6,610 nucleotides of DNA from Spirochaetaceae bacterium. GTDB taxonomy: Bacteria > Spirochaetota > Spirochaetia > Treponematales > Breznakiellaceae. Where the stretch lies: contig JAISZQ010000307.1 in NCBI GenBank assembly GCA_031269165.1, positions 1 through 6,610 on the forward strand. The letters are read 5' to 3'. Positions 1 through 4,856 of this stretch are shown piece after piece; the stretch's first letter is position 1, and each line of letters begins with the position of its first letter. Made by a program: the position numbers and the translations under genes. The notes under the pieces are model-generated. The model saw only the letters and a program-made list of their open reading frames with translations. It had not been told where the DNA came from and searched no databases.

Positions 1-45
1 CGGCCTTTGACCCGCACCAACAAAAACCTTATAGTGCTTCTACTC

Positions 46-76
46 AAAAAATATAAAGAGGGGGAAGTCTCCCCCT
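46..76 (-). terminator. Rho-independent terminator-like hairpin, minus strand
   Basis: A perfect 7-bp stem (59-65 with 70-76, loop AGTC) is built from a G5/C5 core. Read on the minus strand, the stem is followed by a T-rich tract (complement of 46-57, an A6 run then TATAAA), the classic order for an intrinsic terminator. On the plus strand there is no T-run after the stem. No minus-strand gene ending here is visible, so it may terminate an RNA from the hairpin region to its right, or the A-tract may simply be chance. Confidence 0.4.
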
Positions 77-83
77 TCGCTCC

Positions 84-134
84 AGCCAGCGCAAAACCGC
101 GCCGCACTTTGCGCGGCGCGGTTTTGCGCTGGCT
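84..134. repeat. Perfect 22-bp inverted repeat (long GC-rich hairpin)
   Basis: Positions 84-105 are the exact reverse complement of 113-134, separated by the 7-nt loop ACTTTGC. The arms contain a CAAAACC/GGTTTTG core flanked by GC-rich sequence. There is no T-run after it, so it is not a typical intrinsic terminator on the plus strand. The strongest potential hairpin in this part of the window, it could be a REP-like palindrome or part of a structured RNA. The short open frames crossing it are not credible genes. Confidence 0.75.
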
Positions 135-143
135 TCTGCTATC

Positions 144-230
144 CCCCACTACGGGGACAAAACCATGCGGTGCATGGTTTTGTGGGCGTACCCCAAGCGT
201 CCATGGATGGACGCATTACCGAGTACGCCC
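144..230. repeat. Three back-to-back hairpins
   Basis: Three stems follow one another without a spacer. The first is CCCC/GGGG (144-147 with 153-156). The second is a perfect 12-bp stem (157-168 with 172-183), again carrying the CAAAACC/GGTTTTG core seen in the 84-134 hairpin. The third is an 8-bp outer stem (184-191 with 223-230) enclosing an inner stem (197-204 with 207-214; the closest pairs must open to give a loop). Contiguous stacking of this kind is typical of structured RNA or cruciform-forming mobile palindromes. From 231 to 302 I see nothing further. Confidence 0.6.
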
Positions 231-302
231 CGGCCGGAAACCCGAAACAGGACGTTGATGGTTGTAGGCCCCCCGCAACGCCCCCGGATCACAGTGGAGG
301 GT

Positions 303-396
303 GTCATTGCGAACCAGCGGCAACATAGTTGCCGCTGGTGAAGCAATCCAGACGGGATCCCTGCTGGATTGCTTCGGGCTCCGCCCTCGCAATGAC
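303..396. repeat. Palindromic repeat element A, complete cloverleaf copy
   Basis: The element starts GTCATTGCGA and ends TCGCAATGAC, a perfect 10-bp outer stem (303-312 with 387-396). Inside are three hairpins: arm I 313-324/328-339 (12 bp, perfect), arm II 340-351/364-375 (GAAGCAATCCAG/CTGGATTGCTTC, 12 bp, perfect) and arm III 376-379/383-386 (GGGC/GCCC). Every junction is flush, so the 94 bases form a four-way junction without an unpaired junction nucleotide. The same outer stem and arm II recur in other copies in this window. It is non-coding; open frames across it are by-products. Confidence 0.9.
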
Positions 397-422
397 GGGC
401 GGCAGTCTCCTCGAACGGGCCT

Positions 423-519
423 GTCATTGCGAGACGGCGGCAACATGGTTGCCGTTAGCGGCGAAGCAATCCAGACAAGATGGTCATCCGCTGGATTGCT
501 TCGCTCCGCTCGCAATGAC
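423..519. repeat. Palindromic repeat element B, complete copy
   Basis: This second full copy is in the same orientation as element A and 26 bp downstream of it. The outer stem is 423-432 with 510-519 (extendable by one pair). Arm I is imperfect: 437-444 pairs with 448-455 around the loop ATG, then decays. Arm II is a perfect 12 bp (463-474 with 491-502) with a 16-nt loop. Arm III is reduced to GC-TCC-GC. Arm II and the outer stem are the conserved parts; arms I and III vary. Confidence 0.85.
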
Positions 520-562
520 GAGGGGCTTGCACGGCAGTGACGAAGAATAACGGGGCGGGTCC

Positions 563-611
563 GTCATTGCGAGCCCGCGGCAACACAGTTGCCGTTGGTG
601 AAGCAATCCAG
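563..611. repeat. Repeat element C, 5' half copy
   Basis: It contains GTCATTGCGAG, arm I (577-584 with 588-595, last pair G-T) and only the first strand of arm II (GAAGCAATCCAG, 600-611). No CTGGATTGCTTC partner follows. Similarity to element A continues only a few bases (ACGGG) and then stops, so the break lies in what would be the arm II loop. It is the last repeat before the PTS promoter region. Confidence 0.8.
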
Positions 612-642
612 ACGGGGAATGCCTCCACAATAGAACATTCCG

Positions 643-687
643 AAAAAAAGTGCGAAAAATCGTCAAAAAAACGCCCAAAAATGAAAA
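643..687. promoter_or_regulatory. Phased A-tracts (predicted curved DNA / UP element)
   Basis: A-runs lie at 643-649, 655-659, 665-671 and 677-681, with centres at 646, 657, 668 and 679, exactly 11 bp apart. A fifth, A4 at 684-687, is off phase. A-tracts spaced near the helical repeat bend DNA. They sit directly upstream of the TTGACA at 694, where curvature or alpha-CTD contacts can stimulate a promoter. The function is inferred from position. Confidence 0.55.
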
Positions 688-693
688 TTTCTC

Positions 694-722
694 TTGACAA
701 GCCGAGAAAGTCGGGCGATACT
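694..722 (+). promoter_or_regulatory. Sigma70-type promoter of the PTS gene
   Basis: A perfect -35 box TTGACA (694-699) is followed by a 17-bp spacer and a -10 box GATACT (717-722, four of six consensus positions). Transcription would start near 729-730, only a few bases before the antiterminator target at 732, leaving a leader of about 210 nt before the EIIB start. It is the best promoter on this strand in the window. Confidence 0.7.
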
Positions 723-731
723 ATGAACGTA

Positions 732-764
732 GGATTGTTACCGGCGCAATACTGGGCATTACCT
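732..764 (+). promoter_or_regulatory. BglG/LicT-type ribonucleic antiterminator (RAT) target
   Basis: The 5' ten bases, GGATTGTTAC, match the RAT consensus exactly. The 3' side GGGCATTACCT resembles the consensus GGCAAAACCT. The bottom stem GG/CC (732-733 with 762-763) and an upper stem CCGG/CTGG (741-744 with 752-755, one G-T) can form, with a loop about three bases longer than usual. In known bgl, lic and sac operons, a PRD-family antiterminator binds this hairpin and blocks a terminator when substrate is present. Placement just after the promoter of a beta-glucoside PTS gene fits. No antiterminator gene is present in this window. Confidence 0.65.
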
Positions 765-834
765 GTTTATGAACATGGACAAAACGGGTAGTGTGGATGA
801 CGAATATTCACGAACACAGTAATACTGTTTTCTT
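761..834 (+). terminator. Candidate attenuator hairpins downstream of the RAT
   Basis: Two candidates are visible. ACCTGTTT (761-768) can pair with AAACGGGT (782-789, one G-T), and its 5' strand overlaps the RAT 3' strand, as expected for a mutually exclusive terminator, but no T-run follows. ACAGT/ACTGT (816-820 with 824-828) is followed by TTTCTT, a weak U-tract, but the stem is short. Neither is decisive. Farther down the leader, 853-857/868-872 and 874-878/895-899 form additional hairpins before the ribosome-binding site. Confidence 0.35.
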
Positions 835-939
835 CGCTGAGGCCCGCCTTGTCTATCCCCGTTGGGAGATAGGGGTCCTGTTTGGGGAAACTGCGGACCG
901 GGCAACCGGGACGTAAATATAAATTTGAGGGGTATGAAA

Positions 940-1245
940 ATGGCAAAGGATTTTGGAAAGACAGCCCAGGGCGTATTGGACGGCGTGGGCGGCAAGGAGA
1001 ACGTGAGGAGCCTCGTGCATTGCGCGACGCGCCTCCGGTTCACGCTGGTTGATAGCGCGAGGGCAAACGACGACGCGGTGAGGGAAACTGCGGACGTGGT
1101 GAGCGTGGTCAAGGCGGGCGGCTTGTACCAAGTGGTCATCGGGAACGATGTGCACGAGGTCTTCGAAGAGCTAGGGAAACGGGGTGTTCTCACCGATACC
1201 GTTGGAGGGGGGGGGGGCCTCCCTAGAGAAGCAATCCATCGGTAA
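940..1245 (+). CDS. bglF: Beta-glucoside PTS permease, EIIB domain (5' part of frame-broken gene)
   Basis: This is the cytoplasmic EIIB domain of a glucose-superfamily PTS permease. It takes phosphate from EIIA and passes it to the incoming sugar. The protein has the family start GKTAQGVLDGVGGKENV and the phosphocysteine loop HCATRLRF, with the acceptor Cys28. It ends in VVIGNDVHEVFEEL, matching the BglF/BglP EIIB domain. The start at 940 is chosen because GAGGGG (927-932) lies 7 nt upstream; the ATG at 934 is too close. As read, the frame stops at 1243-1245 after 101 aa, just past an 11-G run (1207-1217). Removing one G joins it to the next frame, giving a 646-aa EIIB-EIIC-EIIA protein with an EIIB-EIIC linker as long as I recall for E. 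coli BglF. The break is therefore a recent or reversible frameshift, a sequencing error, or a true split with EIICA restarting at ATG 1247. Confidence 0.88.
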   Translation: MAKDFGKTAQGVLDGVGGKENVRSLVHCATRLRFTLVDSARANDDAVRETADVVSVVKAGGLYQVVIGNDVHEVFEELGKRGVLTDTVGGGGGLPREAIHR

Positions 1246-2881
1246 TATGCTGATTGGGACGATTTCCGGCGTGTTTACCCCGATTCTTCCGGCATTGATG
1301 GGCATCGGTATGGTCAAGGGTCTTATTGCGGTTTTGACGCAAGTTTTCCCCGCATGGGCCGCGTCCGGCGATATGTCCTACACGGTGATTTATGCGGCAG
1401 GAGACGCGCTCATATACTTCCTGCCCATTCTGGTCGCCTATACTTCGGCGCAAAAGTTCAAACTTGATCCGATTCTCGGTATGGTGATTGGCGCGGCACT
1501 GGTCTACCCGGACATCGTAGCCCAGTATCCCTTCGGGCCGTGGGGCGTACACAAGTTTCTAGGGCTCGATATTCTTGTACTGGTACAGTATAGCGGCACC
1601 GTTCTTCCATCGATCATTTCGGTTTGGTGCGCGGCCAAGCTGTACAAACACTTCCGTAATTCCCTCCCTTCGGCAGTCAAAAACTTTCTCGCGCCCTTCT
1701 TTACGCTGCTTATCATGATTCCGGCTACCTTTCTTGTCGTGGGACCGGTATTCGGTATCGCCGGGTTGGGTATCCAGCTTGGGGTTCAGAGCATCTCCAA
1801 TGTCCAGTGGGTCGGGCCGATTGTACTGGGCGTAATCCTCGGCTTCTTTTGGCAAGTGCTGGTCATTTTCGGTCTCCATTGGGCCGTTTTGCCTATCGCC
1901 ATTGCCGAGTACGCGACCATGAACCCGGTCTGGGGCGCGGGAGTGTCGGTGCTGGTTGGAGCGGTTCACCCGGCTCCCTTCGCCATGACCGGCGCGGTTT
2001 TCGGCATGGCACTCAAGGTCAAGAACATGGAACGGAAGTCCGCCGCAATTGCCGCGGGCATCGGGGGAATATTTGGCATTACCGAGCCGATCATTTACGG
2101 CTTTACGCTGCCCAAGAAAAAACCGTTCTTTCAGGCGTGCGTTGTCGCGTCAATATTCAGCGGTCTCGCGGAATTCGCGGCGAACTTTATCTCGGACGGC
2201 CACGGCTTTGCCGCCCTGCCGGGCGCGATGGGCATCTTCGCATTTCCCAGTATGTTCATCCCCGGTTTCGCGGGCAGCGTGGCGAACTTCCTCATCGGGG
2301 TAATTTCCATTACTGTGGCGACTCTGGTTACGATGTTCCTTGTTGCGGCAACCTACAAGCCAGACGAGGCGGAAATGCGGACGGATGCGGCGGCGGTCGT
2401 CATCGACACGTCCAAAGTGAACACCACCAAAGCGAAAAAGGTTTTCGCCCCGGTAAAGGGCCGCGTTCTGCCGATTACCCAGTCCGCCGACCCCGCCCAC
2501 CAGCAGGAAGCGGTCGGCAAAGGCGTTTGTTTTATGCCGCTGGGCGGCAAGATATATGCGCCCTTTGACGGAACGGTCGAGATGGTCTTCGACACGAAGC
2601 ACGCGATCAACATCAAGTCCCACGATGGCGTGGAAACACTCATCCACTGCGGCATCGACACGGTGAAACTGGGCGGCAAGGGCTTTACGCCCCACGTGAA
2701 AGATGCCGAGGCGGTCAAAGCGGGCCAACTCATTCTGGAATACGACAAAGACATCATCGCGCGGGCCGGGTTCAACCTCGAGACGCAGGTCGTCATCACC
2801 AACACAGGCGATTACACGGTCATCACCCAAGCGAAAACCGGGGATTGCGCCGTGGGCGATTTGATTCTCTACGTTGAGTAG
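1184..2881 (+). CDS. bglF: Beta-glucoside PTS permease, EIIC-EIIA part
   Basis: Membrane channel plus EIIA phosphocarrier of the permease. Residue numbers refer to the restored 646-aa fusion. EIIC spans about 105-470 and is strongly hydrophobic with multiple membrane segments. It carries FGLHW (310-314) and GITEPIIYG (from 379), the signatures of glucose-family EIIC. An Ala/Lys-rich linker (472-500) leads to EIIA (501-646), similar to EIIA-Glc: phospho-His569 in LIHCGIDTVKL and the second active-site His554 in KHAINI. The product should phosphorylate beta-glucosides or cellobiose-type sugars during import. The frame is open from GTG 1184, but homology starts at the linker after the G run. If the two parts are separate proteins, ATG 1247 is the likelier start: it lies one base after the EIIB stop (TAATATG), permitting translational coupling, and gives 544 aa. 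A glucose-type permease is the main alternative; the GH1 neighbour argues for beta-glucosides. Confidence 0.9.
   Translation: MFSPIPLEGGGASLEKQSIGNMLIGTISGVFTPILPALMGIGMVKGLIAVLTQVFPAWAASGDMSYTVIYAAGDALIYFLPILVAYTSAQKFKLDPILGMVIGAALVYPDIVAQYPFGPWGVHKFLGLDILVLVQYSGTVLPSIISVWCAAKLYKHFRNSLPSAVKNFLAPFFTLLIMIPATFLVVGPVFGIAGLGIQLGVQSISNVQWVGPIVLGVILGFFWQVLVIFGLHWAVLPIAIAEYATMNPVWGAGVSVLVGAVHPAPFAMTGAVFGMALKVKNMERKSAAIAAGIGGIFGITEPIIYGFTLPKKKPFFQACVVASIFSGLAEFAANFISDGHGFAALPGAMGIFAFPSMFIPGFAGSVANFLIGVISITVATLVTMFLVAATYKPDEAEMRTDAAAVVIDTSKVNTTKAKKVFAPVKGRVLPITQSADPAHQQEAVGKGVCFMPLGGKIYAPFDGTVEMVFDTKHAINIKSHDGVETLIHCGIDTVKLGGKGFTPHVKDAEAVKAGQLILEYDKDIIARAGFNLETQVVITNTGDYTVITQAKTGDCAVGDLILYVE
1207..1217 (+). 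repeat. G11 homopolymer at EIIB-EIIC junction
   Basis: Eleven consecutive G sit exactly where the reading frame changes from the EIIB frame to the EIIC-EIIA frame. Ten (or thirteen) G would restore a single protein with a GGG-containing flexible linker. Flanking GGAGG (1204-1208) and CCTCC (1218-1222) can also pair. Such tracts slip readily during replication. Confidence 0.9.
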
Positions 2882-2900
2882 ATAAAAGATAAGAGCACCC

Positions 2901-2945
2901 GTCATTGCGTGGAGGTGGCAGGTTGCCGACGACGAAGCAATCCAG
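2901..2945. repeat. Repeat element D, degenerate 5' half copy
   Basis: It begins GTCATTGCG (2901-2909), has a short arm I remnant (GGCA/TGCC, 2917-2920 with 2924-2927) and ends with the first arm II strand GAAGCAATCCAG (2934-2945). The complementary arm II strand and closing outer stem are absent. It lies 20 bp after the PTS stop codon and, like element C, stops at the position of the arm II loop. Between it and the next gene (2946-3087) I find no other gene; a very weak promoter-like pair (TTGTGT 3054, TATTTA 3077) is the only signal. Confidence 0.7.
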
Positions 2946-3090
2946 AGAAACAGCCGTGGCGAAGAAGGCGGGCATAGGTTCGCGCGGGTCGCGGTAAGAC
3001 GTGAGCGGTACTGCTCCGATCTGATGGAGAACGGCCCCCGATCGGCGGATTGGTTGTGTGTTGTGATTAAGGTTGTTATTTATTTTTATG

Positions 3091-3129
3091 GAAGGAGTTT
3101 TTTATGAATATGAAGGAGTTTTTTATGAA
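3091..3129 (+). promoter_or_regulatory. Tandemly duplicated Shine-Dalgarno and start codon
   Basis: An identical 18-base stretch (GAAGGAGTTTTTTATGAA) occurs at 3091-3108 and 3112-3129, period 21 bp. Each copy holds AAGGAG six bases before an ATG (starts at 3104 and 3125). Since 21 is a multiple of three, both starts are in frame and differ only by an N-terminal MNMKEFF. The second start gives the more usual MKK lipoprotein leader. Confidence 0.85.
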
Positions 3130-4030
3130 AAAGACAGTTATGCAAAAGATGGTTGCGGTTTTCTTTGCCGCAGTAGTCGGGGTCGTGCTGATTGCCGGTT
3201 GCGCGTCGGTATCTTCAAAAAGCGGCTGGGTGCCCAGCGATGACGGTTCGGTTACGTTTTACGTAACCCGCCACGGCCGGACGATGTTCAACACGGTACA
3301 CCGGGCTCAAGGCTGGTCGGACACGCCGCTTACGCCTCCGGGGGTTGAAGTCGCCGAGCAACTCGGCAGGGGGATTAAAGCGCAGGGGATAACGTTTAAT
3401 GCCGCGTGGTCCAGTGATTCGGGACGGGCGCGGGAGACGGCGCATTTGGTGCTGGAGAACAGCGGCAACGCCGGCCTTGCGCTGCGGGAAACCAAAAACT
3501 TCCGTGAGAGTGGTTTCGGTTTGTTCGAAGGAGATACGGACGAAAATATGTGGGGCAACGCCGGCATCCATCTTGGGCTGGGAAATACGGTCGAGGAAGC
3601 CTACCAAGCCATATTTGCGGCATGGACGGCGGGGCGTTATACCATCTCCGATATGCTGGGCGCCGTCAAAGCGATAGACACCACAGGCTTGGCTGAGGAT
3701 TACGATACGGTCAAGACAAGGATGCGGAATCAGCTTATCCAACTGGCCGAGGAGTATGCCGAAAAAGGCGGCGGAAACATTCTGGTCGTTGCCCACGGAA
3801 TCTCGATTCTGGCAATGATTTCCGATTGGACCACTGAACAGCCCAAAGGCGGGGAACTTGAGAACGCGAGCGTTACCAAAGTTGTTTACAAAGACGGGAA
3901 GTTTACGGTAACCGAGCTTAATAATATGTCATACGTCGAAGCGGGCAAAGCAAAAACAGCAAGCGGTGGTCTCAGCGTCGCGCCCTTCAGCAACACCACC
4001 CGCCGTAGCGGCAAGGCGGACGCGGCGTAG
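3125..4030 (+). CDS. Histidine phosphatase superfamily lipoprotein
   Basis: A predicted exported lipoprotein with a phosphoglycerate-mutase-like phosphatase domain. From the ATG at 3125 it is 301 aa: basic MKK start, a hydrophobic segment, and lipobox LIAGC with Cys26 as the lipidation site. The catalytic motif TRHGRT places the phospho-accepting His at residue 50. SSDSGRARETA supplies the second conserved Arg, RESGFGLFEG the acidic residue region, and VVAHGIS the second catalytic His at 224, so the active site looks intact. The substrate cannot be told from sequence; sugar phosphates, phytate-like compounds or phosphoproteins are all possible. An in-frame start at 3104 with an identical ribosome-binding site gives 308 aa. 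It has its own spacing and is not overlapped by neighbours, so it is probably transcribed separately from the PTS gene. The stop codon abuts repeat element E, and the last residues may be repeat-influenced. Confidence 0.87.
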   Translation: MKKTVMQKMVAVFFAAVVGVVLIAGCASVSSKSGWVPSDDGSVTFYVTRHGRTMFNTVHRAQGWSDTPLTPPGVEVAEQLGRGIKAQGITFNAAWSSDSGRARETAHLVLENSGNAGLALRETKNFRESGFGLFEGDTDENMWGNAGIHLGLGNTVEEAYQAIFAAWTAGRYTISDMLGAVKAIDTTGLAEDYDTVKTRMRNQLIQLAEEYAEKGGGNILVVAHGISILAMISDWTTEQPKGGELENASVTKVVYKDGKFTVTELNNMSYVEAGKAKTASGGLSVAPFSNTTRRSGKADAA

Positions 4031-4099
4031 GAGGACGGAGCCCGAAGCAATCCAGACGGAGGCGTTCTTCCTGGATTGCTTCGCTCTGCTCGCAATGAC
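4031..4099. repeat. Repeat element E, lacking its 5' outer stem
   Basis: It starts directly after the phosphatase stop codon with GAGGACGGAGCCCG, the counterpart of the internal GAGGGCGGAGCCCG of element F, but the leading GTCATTGC is missing. Arm II is perfect (4044-4055 with 4071-4082, 15-nt loop). Arm III is the minimal GC-TCT-GC, followed by the closing TCGCAATGAC (4090-4099), which has no partner. The gene's end may have overwritten, or been created by, the insertion. Confidence 0.75.
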
Positions 4100-4111
4100 A
4101 GAGGGGGCGTC

Positions 4112-4137
4112 GTCATTGCGAGGCACGTGGTAACATC
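4112..4137. repeat. Repeat fragment F', interrupted by element F
   Basis: GTCATTGCGAG followed by GCACGTGGTAACATC matches the outer stem and the first strand of arm I of the A/B type (compare GACGGCGGCAACATG in B). The match ends at the arm I loop, where element F begins at once. This suggests F was inserted at, or recombined into, the hairpin tip of an older copy. Confidence 0.6.
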
Positions 4138-4229
4138 GTCATTGCGAGGGCGGAGCCCGAAGCAATCCAGACGAGATAGCCCCGCCGGATTGTTTCGCCC
4201 GCTCTACCGAGCGGCTCGCTCGCAATGAC
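4138..4229. repeat. Palindromic repeat element F, complete copy
   Basis: The outer stem is 4138-4147 with 4220-4229. Arm I is the short GGGC-GGA-GCCC (4148-4151/4155-4158), the reverse complement of arm III in element A. Arm II (4159-4170 with 4185-4196) has one A-C mismatch and one G-T pair. Arm III is CCGCTC/GAGCGG (4199-4204 with 4209-4214). The variable arms have thus swapped sides relative to element A. It lies in the convergent gap between the phosphatase gene and the GNAT gene. Nothing else is seen from 4230 to 4295. Confidence 0.85.
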
Positions 4230-4295
4230 GAGAACAATGAGTGGGGCGAGAGATAAAAGGTAAGAAGTGGTCAATAAGGGAGAAGTATGAACGGG

Positions 4296-4856
4296 TTAGC
4301 GGTACAGATCAAGCCTCATGCTGATAGTTTTACGGCGTTTGCCGGAAACCTCGATGTTGGGGACAAAACCGTTTTTTTGATAAAAGGCCAACACGCCCGC
4401 GTCATGCTCAATATCCGCGTCCACAGTGAGGAAGCGGGCGGCGCAGTAGGGGTTGACACTGTTACGGGCAAGGGTTCCGGCTTGAAAGATCATATACGTA
4501 CCCAGACTCCGGTATTTTTGCCGGAATGTTTCAGCGGCCGCCAGTTTAGCGATTTTCAAGGCGGGAATGGTTTTGAAGGGGTAGTGCAGTTTATGCAACT
4601 CTTTTTCGGCGTTGGACAACTTCACCCCATCGGCAACGAGCGACATATAGGCGGTAATCTCCCCGCCTGCTTTCTCCCGCAAGAGCCACGTAACGGCAAC
4701 ATGGTCGGTCTGAGCACGGAGCGCTTCCTCTCGCAGGTAGGCGGCGTATTCGGGAACGGTGCACCGGAATGCCTCCACCGGAGCATCCGCTGTCAGTCGT
4801 TCCAGATGAAAATAACGGTCGCCGTTTTCTCTGGTAATGACAACGGCAGCGTTCAT
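4296..4856 (-). CDS. GNAT-family N-acetyltransferase, possible toxin of a two-gene module
   Basis: A 186-aa protein with a GNAT fold, the family that transfers acetyl from acetyl-CoA to amines. Visible parts are a central strand EITAYMSLVAD (66-76), the motif A strand ALKIAKLA (99-106), the acyl-CoA loop region FRQKYRSLGTY (111-121), FLTVDAD (142-148) and the typical C-terminal FYQKNGF (159-164 region). The loop reads KYRSLG, so serine stands where the Q/R-x-x-G-x-G/A motif usually has its first glycine. The start at 4856 is chosen because its ATG overlaps the upstream stop as ATGA; a start at 4886 would extend into the neighbour. The small upstream gene with overlapping coupling resembles GNAT toxin-antitoxin operons (TacAT, AtaRT), whose toxins acetylate aminoacyl-tRNA. 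The toxin role is inference; an ordinary metabolite acetyltransferase is possible. Confidence 0.8.
   Translation of the reverse strand: MNAAVVITRENGDRYFHLERLTADAPVEAFRCTVPEYAAYLREEALRAQTDHVAVTWLLREKAGGEITAYMSLVADGVKLSNAEKELHKLHYPFKTIPALKIAKLAAAETFRQKYRSLGTYMIFQAGTLARNSVNPYCAARFLTVDADIEHDAGVLAFYQKNGFVPNIEVSGKRRKTISMRLDLYR

Noticed and set aside
7..258. An 83-codon plus-strand frame at the left edge
   Set aside because: It runs through the strong inverted repeats at 84-230, has no convincing Shine-Dalgarno site and no recognisable domain.
303..519. tRNA gene or CRISPR array as the explanation of the repeats
   Set aside because: The cloverleaf has no tRNA landmarks (no GGTTCRA T-loop, arm lengths wrong), and copies are unevenly spaced palindromes without uniform spacers.
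149..700. Several open frames of 60-100 codons on both strands across 149-700
   Set aside because: They translate the palindromic repeats in different frames (recurring RNDxxxS/CERSEAIQ-like strings) and lack ribosome-binding sites; by-products of repeats.
862..939. Extension of the EIIB protein to a TTG start at 862
   Set aside because: The added residues do not resemble any EIIB N-terminus, and the GAGGGG site correctly positioned for ATG 940 decides the start.
2150..2905. A 251-codon minus-strand frame opposite the EIIC-EIIA region (and similar frames opposite the phosphatase and GH1 genes)
   Set aside because: Antisense shadows of well-supported genes with high GC third positions; no start signals or domains.
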